DNA from: Labrys monachus | GTDB taxonomy: Bacteria > Pseudomonadota > Alphaproteobacteria > Rhizobiales > Labraceae | Direction of reading: 5' to 3' | Assembly (NCBI RefSeq): GCF_030814655.1 | Contig: NZ_JAUSVK010000001.1 | Location: 3,727,001-3,791,000 of the forward strand | Length of the DNA: 64,000 nt | Part shown: positions 27,796 to 36,962 of the stretch, one piece after another | Numbering within the stretch: position 1 is the stretch's first letter | Layout: each line of letters opens with the position of its first letter | Program-made: the position numbers and the translations under genes | Notes under the pieces: generated by a model | Databases searched by the model: none | The model's input: only the letters and a program-made list of their open reading frames with translations | What the model was told of the DNA's origin: nothing

Positions 27796-27867
27796 ACAGG
27801 GCGCGGCTGCGGCATTGAGATCATGCGACCGCCCTGCCCGGTGATCGAGGCAGCGACGCCGGACCGG

Positions 27868-28632
27868 TCAGCCCAGCCGCGACAGAAAGGCCCTCGTCCT
27901 TTCCTGCTGCGGGGCGCCGAAGATCTGCCCGGGGCTGCCCTGCTCGACGATGACGCCGCCGTCCATGAACAGCACGCGATCGGCGACCTCCTGGGCGAAG
28001 CGCATCTCGTGGGTCACGACGATCATCGTCATGCCGTCGGCGGCAAGGCCGCGCATGACGGCGAGGACCTCGCCGACCAGTTCGGGGTCGAGCGCGCTGG
28101 TCGGTTCGTCGAACAGCATCAGCTTCGGCTTCATGGCGAGCGCCCGCGCGATCGCCACGCGCTGCTGCTGGCCGCCCGACAGCTGGTGGGGATAGGACGC
28201 CAGCTTGTCCTCGAGCCCCACCCGCTTCAGCAGGGCCTTCGCCTCGTCGACGACCTCCTGGCGATTGCGCCGCTGCACGCAGATCGGCGCCTCGATGACG
28301 TTCTGGAGCGCCGTCATATGGGTGAACAGGTTGAAGCGCTGGAAGACCATGCCGATCTCGGCCCGCTTGACCGCGACCTCCGCCTCGCCGAGTTCGTAGA
28401 GCTTGTTGCCGACACGGCGGTAGCCGACGAGCTCGCCATCGACATAGAGGGCGCCGCCGTCGATCTTCTCGAGATGGTTGATGCATCGCAGCAGGGTCGA
28501 TTTGCCCGATCCCGACGGGCCGACCAGGCAGACGACCTCGCCCTGCCCGACATGGAAGTCAACGCTCCTGAGCACCTGCAGATGGCCGAAGCTCTTGGAG
28601 ATGCGCTGGCCCAGCACGGTCGGCTTCGTCAT
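27868..28632 (-). CDS. Polar amino acid ABC transporter ATPase
   Basis: This 254-residue ATPase of the HisP/GlnQ class has Walker [10 protein letters not shown] at about residue 37, the Q-loop [18 protein letters not shown], signature [17 protein letters not shown], Walker [16 protein letters not shown] and the switch His in VVTHEMRFA. These wordings are diagnostic of amino-acid importers. The start at 28632 overlaps the permease stop by four bases, although the frame is open much further upstream. It completes the binding protein-permease-ATPase set read on the minus strand. Confidence 0.95.
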   Translation of the reverse strand: MTKPTVLGQRISKSFGHLQVLRSVDFHVGQGEVVCLVGPSGSGKSTLLRCINHLEKIDGGALYVDGELVGYRRVGNKLYELGEAEVAVKRAEIGMVFQRFNLFTHMTALQNVIEAPICVQRRNRQEVVDEAKALLKRVGLEDKLASYPHQLSGGQQQRVAIARALAMKPKLMLFDEPTSALDPELVGEVLAVMRGLAADGMTMIVVTHEMRFAQEVADRVLFMDGGVIVEQGSPGQIFGAPQQERTRAFLSRLG

Positions 28633-29567
28633 GGCGCGGCTCCGTTCAGCTTGGCGGCGAGCACGGCCGCAGCGCCGCCGGCGGCGACGTCCTTCGGCGC
28701 GAACGCCTTCTCGACCAGTCCCTGGAGGAAGGACAGCACCGTGGTGGCGGCGAGATACCACACGCAGGCGACGAGAAGCAGCGGGATGGTCTGGAAGGTC
28801 CGCGAGGAAATGTTCTGCACGGAGTAGAGGAGATCGGACAGCGCGATGACGCTCACCAGCGACGTCGTCTTCAGCATGCTGATGATCTGGTTGCCGGTCG
28901 GCGGGATGATGATGCGGATGGCCTGGGGCAGCACGATGCGCCGCATGATGCGGCCCTGCGTCATGCCCAGCGCTCTCGCCGCCTCCCGCTGCCCCGGATC
29001 GACGGACAGGATGCCGGCCCGGACGATCTCGCTCATATAGGCGCCTTCGTTCAGCCCGAGGCCGAGCAGCGCCGCCGTATAGGGGGTGATCAGGTCGTTG
29101 GCGGAGGCCTGATACAGCACCGGCCCGAAAGGCAGCTTCAGATAGACGATGGGCACGATGATCGCCAGGTTGAACCAGAATATCAGCTGCACGAGGATCG
29201 GCGTGCCGCGGAAGAGCCAGACATAGGCGGAAGCGGGGATGCGTAGGAAGACGTTGGTGGAGATGCGCATGGAGGCGCAGACCGTGCCGATGACGGTGCC
29301 GATCAGCATGGAGACGACGGTGAGCCAGATCGTCAGCCAGAGTCCCTGCAGGATGGTCGGGGAGAAGACGTAGGCGGCGACGACATCCCACTCGAAGTTC
29401 GGGTTTTCGGCCGCGGACAGGATGAACCAGATCGTGGCCAGGGCCATGACGATGCCGGCCACCCACCGTCCCGGCCGCCGCCGCGGCACGACGGGCAGCA
29501 GATGATCTTCGACGTCGTCCCTCGACTGCACGGCGGCGCTCGGCCTGGTCGCTTTGTTTGCCAACAT
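28629..29567 (-). CDS. Polar amino acid ABC transporter permease
   Basis: This 312-residue permease of the HisMQ class has about five membrane segments, the first at about residue 40 ([18 protein letters not shown]). A longer gap than usual separates the first segment from the channel core. The EAA loop is [33 protein letters not shown]. Only one permease gene is present, so the channel is probably a homodimer. The start is uncertain: ATG 29567 (MLANKATRP) is used here, and an in-frame ATG at 29609 would add 14 residues. Confidence 0.9.
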   Translation of the reverse strand: MLANKATRPSAAVQSRDDVEDHLLPVVPRRRPGRWVAGIVMALATIWFILSAAENPNFEWDVVAAYVFSPTILQGLWLTIWLTVVSMLIGTVIGTVCASMRISTNVFLRIPASAYVWLFRGTPILVQLIFWFNLAIIVPIVYLKLPFGPVLYQASANDLITPYTAALLGLGLNEGAYMSEIVRAGILSVDPGQREAARALGMTQGRIMRRIVLPQAIRIIIPPTGNQIISMLKTTSLVSVIALSDLLYSVQNISSRTFQTIPLLLVACVWYLAATTVLSFLQGLVEKAFAPKDVAAGGAAAVLAAKLNGAAP

Positions 29568-29699
29568 CACAATCTCAATCGATGAGCGGTCGGAACTTTG
29601 CAAGGTCATGCTGTCAAGCCGGATGCGGTGGGAACGGCGGTCGGGATCGGGCAGAGCTTGCAGGCGAGCCGTCGAGGCTCGCCTGCAAAGGCATCGAAA

Positions 29700-30671
29700 T
29701 TACGGCTTCGGGGCCGGCGAGCCGAGATTGATGCCGGGCTTGTCGACCTTCAGGGCCGCGAGGTCCCACTTGTCCATGACCTTGTCATAGACGCCATCGG
29801 CGATCAGGGCCTCGACACCGGCGAGAAGCGCCTTCGCCAGCTCCATATTGTCACGCTTGACGACGAAGCCGTCGATCTTGCGCGGCAGGATGTCCGGCGT
29901 GAACAGCTTCAGAGGGCGCGAGCTCCTCTTCTTGATCTCGGCGGCGGAGGAAGCGTCGTTGACGAGGAAGTCGACGCGGCCGGAAAACAGCGCGAGCAGC
30001 GTCGCGTCGGCCGTCGGAAACTCGCTCTTGGCGATCGCGGGCTTGTTGTGCTTGAGGCAGAAGGGATTGAGGACGTCGTCGACGCTCTGGCCGAAGGTCG
30101 TGCCCTTCTGGGCCGCGGTCTTGAGGCCGCAGAGGGACAGCGGATCATTGGTGACCGGGCTGCCCTCCAGCGTGAAGATGCCGTTCACCGAGATCGACAG
30201 GTCGACGAAGGTGACCTGCTTCTGCCGTGCGGGGGTGTCGGAGATGCACTCCATCGCGGTGTCGAAGCGCCCGCTCTGCACGCCGGGGATGAGGCCGTCG
30301 AAATCGATCGACGAGGCCACGAACTTCACGCCCATCTTCTTGCCGAGCGCTTCCCACAGGTCGGGCTCCCAGCCCACCATGGTCACGTTGTCCTCGGCGA
30401 AGCTCTCGCATGGCGGATAATGCGCGTCGGTCGCCAGCTTGATCACGCCGGCATCCTGGATCGCCTTCGGCAGCAGGGCGTGGAGCGCGGGATCGGTCTT
30501 GACGGCCGCCGTGATGGCATCGTCCGCCCACGCCTTCGTCGGGCCTGCGAGGCCGGCGCCGGCCACGGCCGCCAGCGCGACGGCAGCCGCGCCGAGGGCG
30601 GCGCGGATGCGCCTGGAGGCGAAGCGGCCCGGCGCTCCACCGACAGACGGTTCGAACTCGAGATTTCTCAT
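29700..30671 (-). CDS. Polar amino acid ABC transporter substrate-binding protein
   Basis: This 323-residue periplasmic binding protein starts at 30671, with AGGGA five bases upstream. A long N-terminal region leads into the signal peptide (AALGAAAVALAAVAGAGLAGPTKAWA), and the mature protein begins at about residue 50. It has the family-3 solute-binding pattern: KLATDAHYPPCESF, GWEPDLWEALGKKMGVKF, FDTAMECISDTPARQKQVTFVD. Such proteins bind amino acids, opines or related zwitterions. It lies upstream of the permease and ATPase genes and downstream of the ThDP-enzyme gene, all on the minus strand. Confidence 0.9.
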   Translation of the reverse strand: MRNLEFEPSVGGAPGRFASRRIRAALGAAAVALAAVAGAGLAGPTKAWADDAITAAVKTDPALHALLPKAIQDAGVIKLATDAHYPPCESFAEDNVTMVGWEPDLWEALGKKMGVKFVASSIDFDGLIPGVQSGRFDTAMECISDTPARQKQVTFVDLSISVNGIFTLEGSPVTNDPLSLCGLKTAAQKGTTFGQSVDDVLNPFCLKHNKPAIAKSEFPTADATLLALFSGRVDFLVNDASSAAEIKKRSSRPLKLFTPDILPRKIDGFVVKRDNMELAKALLAGVEALIADGVYDKVMDKWDLAALKVDKPGINLGSPAPKP

Positions 30672-30750
30672 AGGATTCCCTTTCTGGATGAAGTGGTTCG
30701 TCGGCATCCCCTTCTGGCGAGGGATTGCTCCGATAGGTTGGGTTGCCGCC

Positions 30751-32457
30751 TCAGCCGGCAGACGAGGATGAGGCTGCGAGGCGCCTGCGCCTCAGGTCGG
30801 AGAGCGTGTAGCGCGTGTGGATGACGTCGCGGTCGACGATGAGCTCGATGAGCGCCGGCTTGCCCGCCGCGAGGGCGCGTTCGAACGCCGGCTCGAATTC
30901 CTCGGTCGAGGCGACCTTCTCGCCATGGGCGCCGTAGGCCTTCGCCAGCAGGGCGAAGTCGGGATTGACAAGCTCGGTGCCGTGGGTGCGGCCCTGCAGG
31001 CGGTTTTCCTCGTGGATCCTGATCGTGCCGTAAAGGCTGTTGTTGAACAGCACGATCACCACATTCGCCTTGTACTGGACGGCGGTGGCGAGCTCCTCAG
31101 CGCTCATCTGGTAGCAGCCGTCGCCCACGAAGCACACCACCGTGCGGCCGGGGTGGAGGAGCTTGGCCGAGATCGCCGCCGGCAGGCTGTAGCCCATCGA
31201 GCCGCTGATCGGGCCGAGCTGGGTGTGAAGCTTCGAATGAGAGAAATAGCGCTGGCTCCAGGTCGCATAGGCACCGACGCCGTTGGTGACGATGGCGTCG
31301 TCCGGCAGGCGCCGGCGCAGCCATGTCATGATCGAGGGTATGTCGAGGCTGCCCGGACAAGGCTGCGGCGCCCTCTCCGCCTCGAAGGTCGCCCGCAACG
31401 CCGAACTCCAGGGGCGGAAGCGCTCGGGCTGGATCGGCGCCATCGCCCCGAGGGCGGCCGCGAAGGCGTCGTTGTCGGCCACCAGCGCCAGGCTCGCCTG
31501 GAACACCCGGTTGAGATCGCCGAAACTGCCGGTGACGTGGATGAGCTGCTGCCTCGGCGTGGGGATGCTGAAGAGCGTGAAGCCCTCCATATAGCCGGCG
31601 CCGATGGTGTTGACGTCGCTCAGCGCGTCGTTGCACATGATGACGAGATCGGATTGCTTGATGTGTTCCAGCAGCCTCGGATTCGAGCCGATGCCGATCT
31701 CGCCGGCATAGTGCTCGAAGGCGTGATCGATAATGTCGCGGCGGCGGAAGGTGGTGACGACGGGGATGGCCTGCGTCCGGGAGAAGGCCTGGACGGCGTC
31801 GCGCGTCGCCTCGGTCCATCCCGAACCGCCGACCACGAGCACGGGCTTCTCGGCAGCCGCGATCATGCCGGCGATGCGGCCGAGATCCTGCGCCGCGGGA
31901 ACGCCGGCGCGGACGCGCTCATAGGGACGCGAAGGCGCCGTTTCGCAATGCTCCTCGAAGACGTCCTCCGGCACGACCAGGACCACCGGGCCCATGCGGC
32001 CGGTCATCGCCGTGTGGAAGGCGCGCTGGATGAATTCAGGGATGCGCCTGGGATCGTCGATCTGGGCGACCCATTTGGTCAGCGGGGCGAAGAGCGTCCT
32101 GAAATCATAGGACATGAAGGCTTCACGCTCCATCAGGGAGCGCTTGACCTGCCCGACGAAGAGGATCATCGGCGAACTGTCCTGGAAGGCGGTGTGAACC
32201 GCGTTCACGGCATTGGTCGCCCCGGGACTGCGGGTGACGAACGCGATGCCCGGCCGGCCGGTGAGCTTGCCATAGGCCTCGGCCATCTGGGCGGCGCCGT
32301 TCTCGTGGCGGCAGGAAATGCAGCGTATGTCGGGGTGGCGCGTCGAAAAGGAATCGAGCGCCGGCAGGAAGCTCTCGCCGGGCACGTGATAGACGAGGTC
32401 GACGCCGTTCGCCTTCAGCTCGTCGGCAATGATGTCGCTTCCTGTCCGGGCTTCCAT
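30751..32457 (-). CDS. Thiamine-diphosphate-dependent enzyme (acetolactate synthase/decarboxylase family)
   Basis: This 568-residue enzyme has three domains. The N-terminal PYR domain has VYHVPGESFLPALD with the ThDP-activating Glu and CRHENGAAQMAEAYGKLTGRPG. A central domain follows at about residues 190-330. The C-terminal PP domain has GDGCYQMSAEELATAVQYK followed by FNN, the ThDP-Mg motif. The start at 32457 is preferred because AAGGAG lies six bases upstream; an ATG at 32472 is also in frame. The pattern fits acetolactate synthase-like carboligases or 2-oxoacid decarboxylases. An aldehyde dehydrogenase gene lies just upstream, which favours 2-oxoacid decarboxylation followed by aldehyde oxidation. 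Confidence 0.85.
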   Translation of the reverse strand: MEARTGSDIIADELKANGVDLVYHVPGESFLPALDSFSTRHPDIRCISCRHENGAAQMAEAYGKLTGRPGIAFVTRSPGATNAVNAVHTAFQDSSPMILFVGQVKRSLMEREAFMSYDFRTLFAPLTKWVAQIDDPRRIPEFIQRAFHTAMTGRMGPVVLVVPEDVFEEHCETAPSRPYERVRAGVPAAQDLGRIAGMIAAAEKPVLVVGGSGWTEATRDAVQAFSRTQAIPVVTTFRRRDIIDHAFEHYAGEIGIGSNPRLLEHIKQSDLVIMCNDALSDVNTIGAGYMEGFTLFSIPTPRQQLIHVTGSFGDLNRVFQASLALVADNDAFAAALGAMAPIQPERFRPWSSALRATFEAERAPQPCPGSLDIPSIMTWLRRRLPDDAIVTNGVGAYATWSQRYFSHSKLHTQLGPISGSMGYSLPAAISAKLLHPGRTVVCFVGDGCYQMSAEELATAVQYKANVVIVLFNNSLYGTIRIHEENRLQGRTHGTELVNPDFALLAKAYGAHGEKVASTEEFEPAFERALAAGKPALIELIVDRDVIHTRYTLSDLRRRRLAASSSSAG

Positions 32458-32523
32458 TTCCGTCTCCTTCATCGAGGTGCGTGCCGGGAGGGCGGGCCAT
32501 GCGCGATCCGCATCGGGCCCCGC

Positions 32524-34020
32524 CTATCCGATCACGAACGGATTGGGGACTTCGCTCGCCGTCGAGATCCAGACGGCCTTGGTCTGCAGATATTCGCGAA
32601 TGCCTTCCACGCCGTTCTCCCGGCCGATGCCGCTCTTCTTGTAGCCGCCGAAGGGCGTCGTGTAGGAGATGTCGCGATAGGTGTTGATCCACACGCTGCC
32701 GGCCTCCAGCCGTTCGGACATGCGGATCGCGAGCTGCATGTCCGACGTCCAGACCCCGGCCGCCAGGCCGAACTCGCTGTCGTTGGCGATCGCCACCGCC
32801 TCTTCCGGATCGTCGAAAGGAATGGTCGACAGCACGGGGCCGAACACCTCTTCCCGGGCGATGCGCATGTCGTTGCGGACGCCCGAGAAGATGGTCGGCT
32901 GGATGAAGAAGCCGTCCCGGCATTCCGCCAGCTCCGGCCGGCAGCCGCCATAGAGCAGCTCGGCGCCCTCGCTGACGGCGATGTCGATATAGCCGAGGAC
33001 CTTGTCGTACTGCATCCGGTTGGCGATGGGGCCGATCTGGGTTTCCAGATTGGTGGGGTCGCCGACCCGGGCCTTGCGGGTGAAATCGATCAGCTTCTCC
33101 AGGAAGCGGTCGTGAACGGATCGCTGCACGAGAAGCCGGGAGCCGGCGATGCAGGTCTGGCCGGTGGCGCCGAAGATGCCGCCGACCACGCCCCTGACGG
33201 CATTGTCGAGATCGGCGTCGGCAAAGACGATGTTCGGCGACTTGCCGCCGAGTTCCAGCGACACCCGCTTCACGTCGCGGGCGGCGAGGGAATAGAGGTG
33301 CGCGCCGGTGGCCGTCGAGCCGGTGAACCCGACATGCCGCACGAGCGGATGGGTCACCAGCGGCTCGCCGATCTCCTTGCCGAAACCGGTGACGACGTTG
33401 AACACGCCGGGCGGAAAGCCGGCGTCCTCGACCAGCGTCATCAGCTGGAGGGCGCTCGCCGAAGTATGCTCGGCCGGCTTGATGATGATGGTATTGCCGG
33501 CAGCGAGCGCCGGCGCCGCCTTCAGCGACAGCAGCAATAGCGGCGCGTTCCACGGCACGATGCCGACGCACACCCCCAGCGGCTCGGGCCGGGAGAAGCT
33601 CAGCGCCGGCTTGTCGCAGGGATGGACGACCCCCTCGATCTTGTCAGCCAGTCCCGCGTAATACCGGTACCAGTTCGGGATGTAGCGGATCTGATGGCGC
33701 ATCTCGGCGAGAAGGCGGCCATTGTCGCGGACTTCGGTGGCCGCCAGGGCGTCGGCGTTCGCTTCGATCAGCTCACCGAAACGATAGAGGATGCGGGCGC
33801 GCTCGCTGGGATGCATGCGCCCCCAGGGGCCTTCCTTGAACGCCTTGTGCGCCGCTTTCACGGCCCGGTCGGCATCGGCGGCCGACCCGCGGGGAACCAG
33901 CGCCCAGGGCCTGGCGGTGAACGGATCGACGGTCTCCAGATAGTCGCCCTGCGCCGGCTCTACCCATTCGCCCCCGACATACATCTTCAGCCGATCGAGA
34001 GCCGCGTGCCCGTCGCTCAT
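32524..34020 (-). CDS. Aldehyde dehydrogenase
   Basis: This 498-residue ALDH-superfamily enzyme has VSLELGGKSPNIVF with the general-base Glu, GATGQTCIAGSR with the catalytic Cys, REEVFGPVLSTIPF and TPFGGYKKSGIGRENG. The start is taken at 34020 (MSDGHAALDR); an upstream ATG at 34071 would overlap the operator-like palindrome. It is the promoter-proximal gene of the minus-strand run ALDH, ThDP enzyme, binding protein, permease, ATPase, and is divergent from the HutC-type regulator. It likely oxidises the aldehyde made by the ThDP enzyme. Confidence 0.93.
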   Translation of the reverse strand: MSDGHAALDRLKMYVGGEWVEPAQGDYLETVDPFTARPWALVPRGSAADADRAVKAAHKAFKEGPWGRMHPSERARILYRFGELIEANADALAATEVRDNGRLLAEMRHQIRYIPNWYRYYAGLADKIEGVVHPCDKPALSFSRPEPLGVCVGIVPWNAPLLLLSLKAAPALAAGNTIIIKPAEHTSASALQLMTLVEDAGFPPGVFNVVTGFGKEIGEPLVTHPLVRHVGFTGSTATGAHLYSLAARDVKRVSLELGGKSPNIVFADADLDNAVRGVVGGIFGATGQTCIAGSRLLVQRSVHDRFLEKLIDFTRKARVGDPTNLETQIGPIANRMQYDKVLGYIDIAVSEGAELLYGGCRPELAECRDGFFIQPTIFSGVRNDMRIAREEVFGPVLSTIPFDDPEEAVAIANDSEFGLAAGVWTSDMQLAIRMSERLEAGSVWINTYRDISYTTPFGGYKKSGIGRENGVEGIREYLQTKAVWISTASEVPNPFVIG

Positions 34021-34079
34021 TTTCAACCCCGTCCATTCCAAGCCTGACATGCGATCCACCGGGGGTGGCACCCCGATAA

Positions 34080-34107
34080 GATATCATTTCATCGCATTAA
34101 TGATATC
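34080..34107. promoter_or_regulatory. Candidate operator for the HutC-type regulator
   Basis: GATATCATT at 34080-34088 and AATGATATC at 34099-34107 form a perfect 9-base inverted repeat with a 10-base spacer, about 60 bases upstream of the ALDH start. A related sequence, AATGATATAATATC, lies at 34185-34198, about 35 bases before the regulator's own start. A partial copy, CGATATGATGCATT, is at 34151-34164. The region 34021-34233 is strikingly AT-rich against its surroundings. The repeats suggest that the divergent GntR protein controls both transcripts. Confidence 0.6.
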
Positions 34108-34233
34108 GATAGGCAGCGCATAATTTTGTGTCAAGCATAAAAAAATGGCACGATATGATGCATTCCAAGGCTGGACGGCGTCCTAATGATATAATATCTG
34201 ACTGGTTATCACATACGTTTAAGGCGAAGCAGA

Positions 34234-35031
34234 ATGAGTTCGTCGCTTGCGACCCAGCAGCCGCTCTATGCGCAGATCAAGGCGGCGATCACCAAACGTA
34301 TCAACGAGGACAAATGGCCGGTCGACTTCCAGATCCCCAGGGAAGAGGATCTGGCGGAGGAATTCGACGCATCGCCCCTGACGGTTCGCCGGGCCCTGCG
34401 GGAACTCCAGTCCGAAGGCCTGCTGGTGCGCATCCAGGGCCGCGGCACCTTCGTGCTGGGATCGAGGATGCAATGCGCGGTCTTCGATCTGAAGGACGTT
34501 TCCGAGGAGATCGAGGACGCCGGCGGCGTCCACACCAGCGAGGTCATCGTCCTGGAAGTGCTCGATCCGCAGAGCCCGTTCGGCAAACTGCTGCAACTGC
34601 CGCCGGACGTGCCAGTCTTTCATTCGCGGATCGTCCACAAGGAGGACGGCACGCCCATCCAGATCGAGGACCGCTTCGTCAATTCCAGCGAGGCGCCCGA
34701 CTATATGCGCCAGGATTTCGCGCGCCTCACCCCGCATGACTATCTGCTGCGCGAGACCGAAGTGACGTCGGTGGACAACACGATCCGGGCGATCCGGCCG
34801 GATCGCGAAAGCGCGCAGCTGCTTCAGATCGACGAGAACCAGCCCTGCCTCCTGCTGGACAGGAGGACCTGGCGCAACGCCGTGCCGGTCACGCGCAGCC
34901 GCTTTCTCTACCCGGGCGACCGGTACCGGCTGCGGAGTTCCCACGAAGCGTCCTACCAGGGCAGCAAGACCGCCGGCGGCAAGGCCGCTTCGCCCGCCGT
35001 CAACATCCAGCCGCCGAGGAAGATCCGATGA
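34234..35031 (+). CDS. GntR-family transcriptional regulator, HutC/UTRA type
   Basis: This 265-residue regulator has a winged helix at about residues 8-75 (PLYAQIKAAITKRINEDKW, then FDASPLTVRRALRELQSEGLLVRIQGRGTFV) and a UTRA ligand-binding domain behind it. That domain runs from VFDLKDVSEEIEDAG through PVFHSRIVHKEDGTPIQIEDRFVN to the closing strand PVTRSRFLYPGDRYRL. The start is the ATG at 34234, with AAGG upstream. Its stop overlaps the ubiD start by four bases, so it leads the ubiD-ubiX operon. It probably binds the GATATC palindromes just upstream. Confidence 0.92.
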   Translation: MSSSLATQQPLYAQIKAAITKRINEDKWPVDFQIPREEDLAEEFDASPLTVRRALRELQSEGLLVRIQGRGTFVLGSRMQCAVFDLKDVSEEIEDAGGVHTSEVIVLEVLDPQSPFGKLLQLPPDVPVFHSRIVHKEDGTPIQIEDRFVNSSEAPDYMRQDFARLTPHDYLLRETEVTSVDNTIRAIRPDRESAQLLQIDENQPCLLLDRRTWRNAVPVTRSRFLYPGDRYRLRSSHEASYQGSKTAGGKAASPAVNIQPPRKIR

Positions 35032-35823
35032 GAGATTATATGCAGCGGTTGCGGGACCGCGGGGACCTTCTGGTCGTCGACAGGGAGATCGATCCCGCCC
35101 ACGAACTCGCCGCAGTGACGGCCGCCGCGCAGAAGCGCTGGGGCAAGGCCATCCTCTTCACCCATGTGAAGGGAACGCGCTTTCCGGTTCTCACCAACAT
35201 CTACGGCTCCCGCGACCGGCTGGCGGAGCTGATCGGCATCCAGGCGTCCGATTTCTGCCGCCAGTGGAGCAACCTGTCCAATCTCGGCAGCCGGATGAAG
35301 GAAGGGGGCTTCTTCACGAGGGACGCCGAGCCGGAACTCGTCGACTGCAAGCTCAGCGATCTCCCGCTCATCACCTATTCCGACCGGGACGGGGGGACCT
35401 ACTTCACCTCCGCCATGTTCATCGCTAGGGATCCGGAAACCGGCGTCGGCAACCTCTCCTTCCACCGCTCGATGTATATCAGCGACGAAGAGCTCCGCTG
35501 CCGGCTCGCGCCGCGCCACCACCTGACGATCTATCACGAGAAGGCGGAGAAGATGGGCAAGCCGCTCGAGGCGGCCATGCTGATCGGCCCGCCGCCGACG
35601 AGCTTCCTGACCGCCGCCGCGCCGCTTCCCTACGACGTGGACGAGCTCGAGGTCGCCGCGTCCCTGGCGGGCAAGCCGATCGCCATGCGCAAATGCCGGC
35701 ATATCGACCTCGAAGTGCCCGCGGATACGGAGATCGTCAGAGCTGGCTCGGGAAAAACGGACAGGACCGATAAGTGGAATTTGGCCCTGAACCTGGCATA
35801 GGATGCCAAGAACAGGAGCGACG

Positions 35824-36135
35824 ATGACGAGACGAGCACGCCGGAACCATGGCCCGGCTTTCAAGGCGAAAGTAGCCTTGGCGGCGATCAAGGGCGAGAA
35901 GACGCTGAATGAGTTAGCTCAGCAGTTTGATGTCCACACCAACCAGATCAGTCAGTGGAAGACACAGCTTCTTGAAGGGGCAACCGGGGTATTCGGTGCG
36001 GGTGGCACGGCCGTGCCAGCTTCGTCCGGGGTTGATGTCAAAACCCTCCATGCCAAGATCGGGGAGTTGACGCTTGAGAATGATTTTTTAGAAGGAGCGC
36101 TCACCAAGGCCGGCCTTCTGAGCGCAAGAAAATGA
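35824..36135 (+). CDS. IS3-family transposase OrfA
   Basis: This 103-residue helix-turn-helix protein (FKAKVALAAIKGEKTLNELAQQFDVHTNQISQWKTQLLEG) ends in a leucine-rich coiled segment (VDVKTLHAKIGELTLENDFLEGAL) typical of OrfA. The ATG at 35824 has AGGAG five bases upstream. Its stop overlaps orfB in AAAATGA, a run suited to the -1 frameshift that makes the OrfAB transposase in this family. Confidence 0.9.
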   Translation: MTRRARRNHGPAFKAKVALAAIKGEKTLNELAQQFDVHTNQISQWKTQLLEGATGVFGAGGTAVPASSGVDVKTLHAKIGELTLENDFLEGALTKAGLLSARK

Positions 36136-36962
36136 TCGACCGCACGCACGAACTTCCGATCACTCGCCAAGCCAAGGCTTTGGGACTGGCGCGAAGCAGC
36201 GTCTACTATCTGCCCCGTCCTGTGCCGCCCGCCGACCTTACCCTGATGCGGCAGATCGACGAGCTGCACCTTGAGCATCCCTTCGCCGGTTCTCGCATGC
36301 TGCAAGGTCTTTTGGCTGCCGATGGGCACCAAGCCGGACGGTTGCACGTCGCCACGCTGATGAAGCGCATGGGGATAGAGGCAATCTACCGGCGACCGAA
36401 CACCTCGAAACCAGCGCCGGGACACAAGATCTATCCCTATCTCCTGCGCGAACTGCCGGTGACCAAGCCCAATCAGGTCTGGGCGATGGACATCACCTAC
36501 ATCCCGATGCGGCGTGGCTTTGTCTATCTGGCAGCCGTGGTGGATTGGTTCAGCCGCCGCGTGCTGTCCTGGCGGCTCTCGATCAGCATGGAGGCGGACT
36601 TCTGTATCGAGGCGGTCGAGGAGGCTCTGGTGCGTTATGGCAAGCCGGAAATCTTCAATACCGATCAAGGCAGCCAGTTCACCAGCGAGGCCTTCACCGG
36701 CTTGCTGATCAAGAACGACATCAAGATCAGCATGGATGGCAGGGGCGCCTGGCGCGACAATGTCTTCGTCGAGAGAATTTGGAGGTCGGTGAAATACGAG
36801 GAAGTCTATCTCCACGCCTACGACACGGTGTCCCAGGCCCGCGCCTCGATCGGCCGATATTTGATTTTCTACAATACCCGCAGACCCCATTCGAGCCTTG
36901 ACCGGAAGACACCCGATCAGGCCTACTTCAGCCAGCCAACCCCAATCCCGGCCGCGGCATAA
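36132..36962 (+). CDS. IS3-family transposase OrfB
   Basis: This 276-residue integrase-like catalytic protein begins with the HTH_21 region (HPFAGSRMLQGLLAADGHQAGRLHVATLMKRMGI). The DDE core follows: D in WAMDITYIP, D in NTDQGSQFTS and E in NVFVERIWRSVKYEEVY, ending with YNTRRPHSSLDRKTPDQAY. All three acidic residues are present and the frame is intact. It overlaps orfA by four bases. Confidence 0.93.
   Translation: MIDRTHELPITRQAKALGLARSSVYYLPRPVPPADLTLMRQIDELHLEHPFAGSRMLQGLLAADGHQAGRLHVATLMKRMGIEAIYRRPNTSKPAPGHKIYPYLLRELPVTKPNQVWAMDITYIPMRRGFVYLAAVVDWFSRRVLSWRLSISMEADFCIEAVEEALVRYGKPEIFNTDQGSQFTSEAFTGLLIKNDIKISMDGRGAWRDNVFVERIWRSVKYEEVYLHAYDTVSQARASIGRYLIFYNTRRPHSSLDRKTPDQAYFSQPTPIPAAA

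Noticed and set aside
30817-33540. A very long open frame (about 900 codons) on the plus strand
   Set aside because: It is antisense to the ThDP enzyme and aldehyde dehydrogenase genes, has shadow-type composition (Arg, Gly, Asp, His-rich) and no family motifs.
35028-35801. A stand-alone short UbiD protein
   Set aside because: The last residues are encoded by the IS end, and the catalytic Glu motif lies beyond the insertion; it is a truncated piece.
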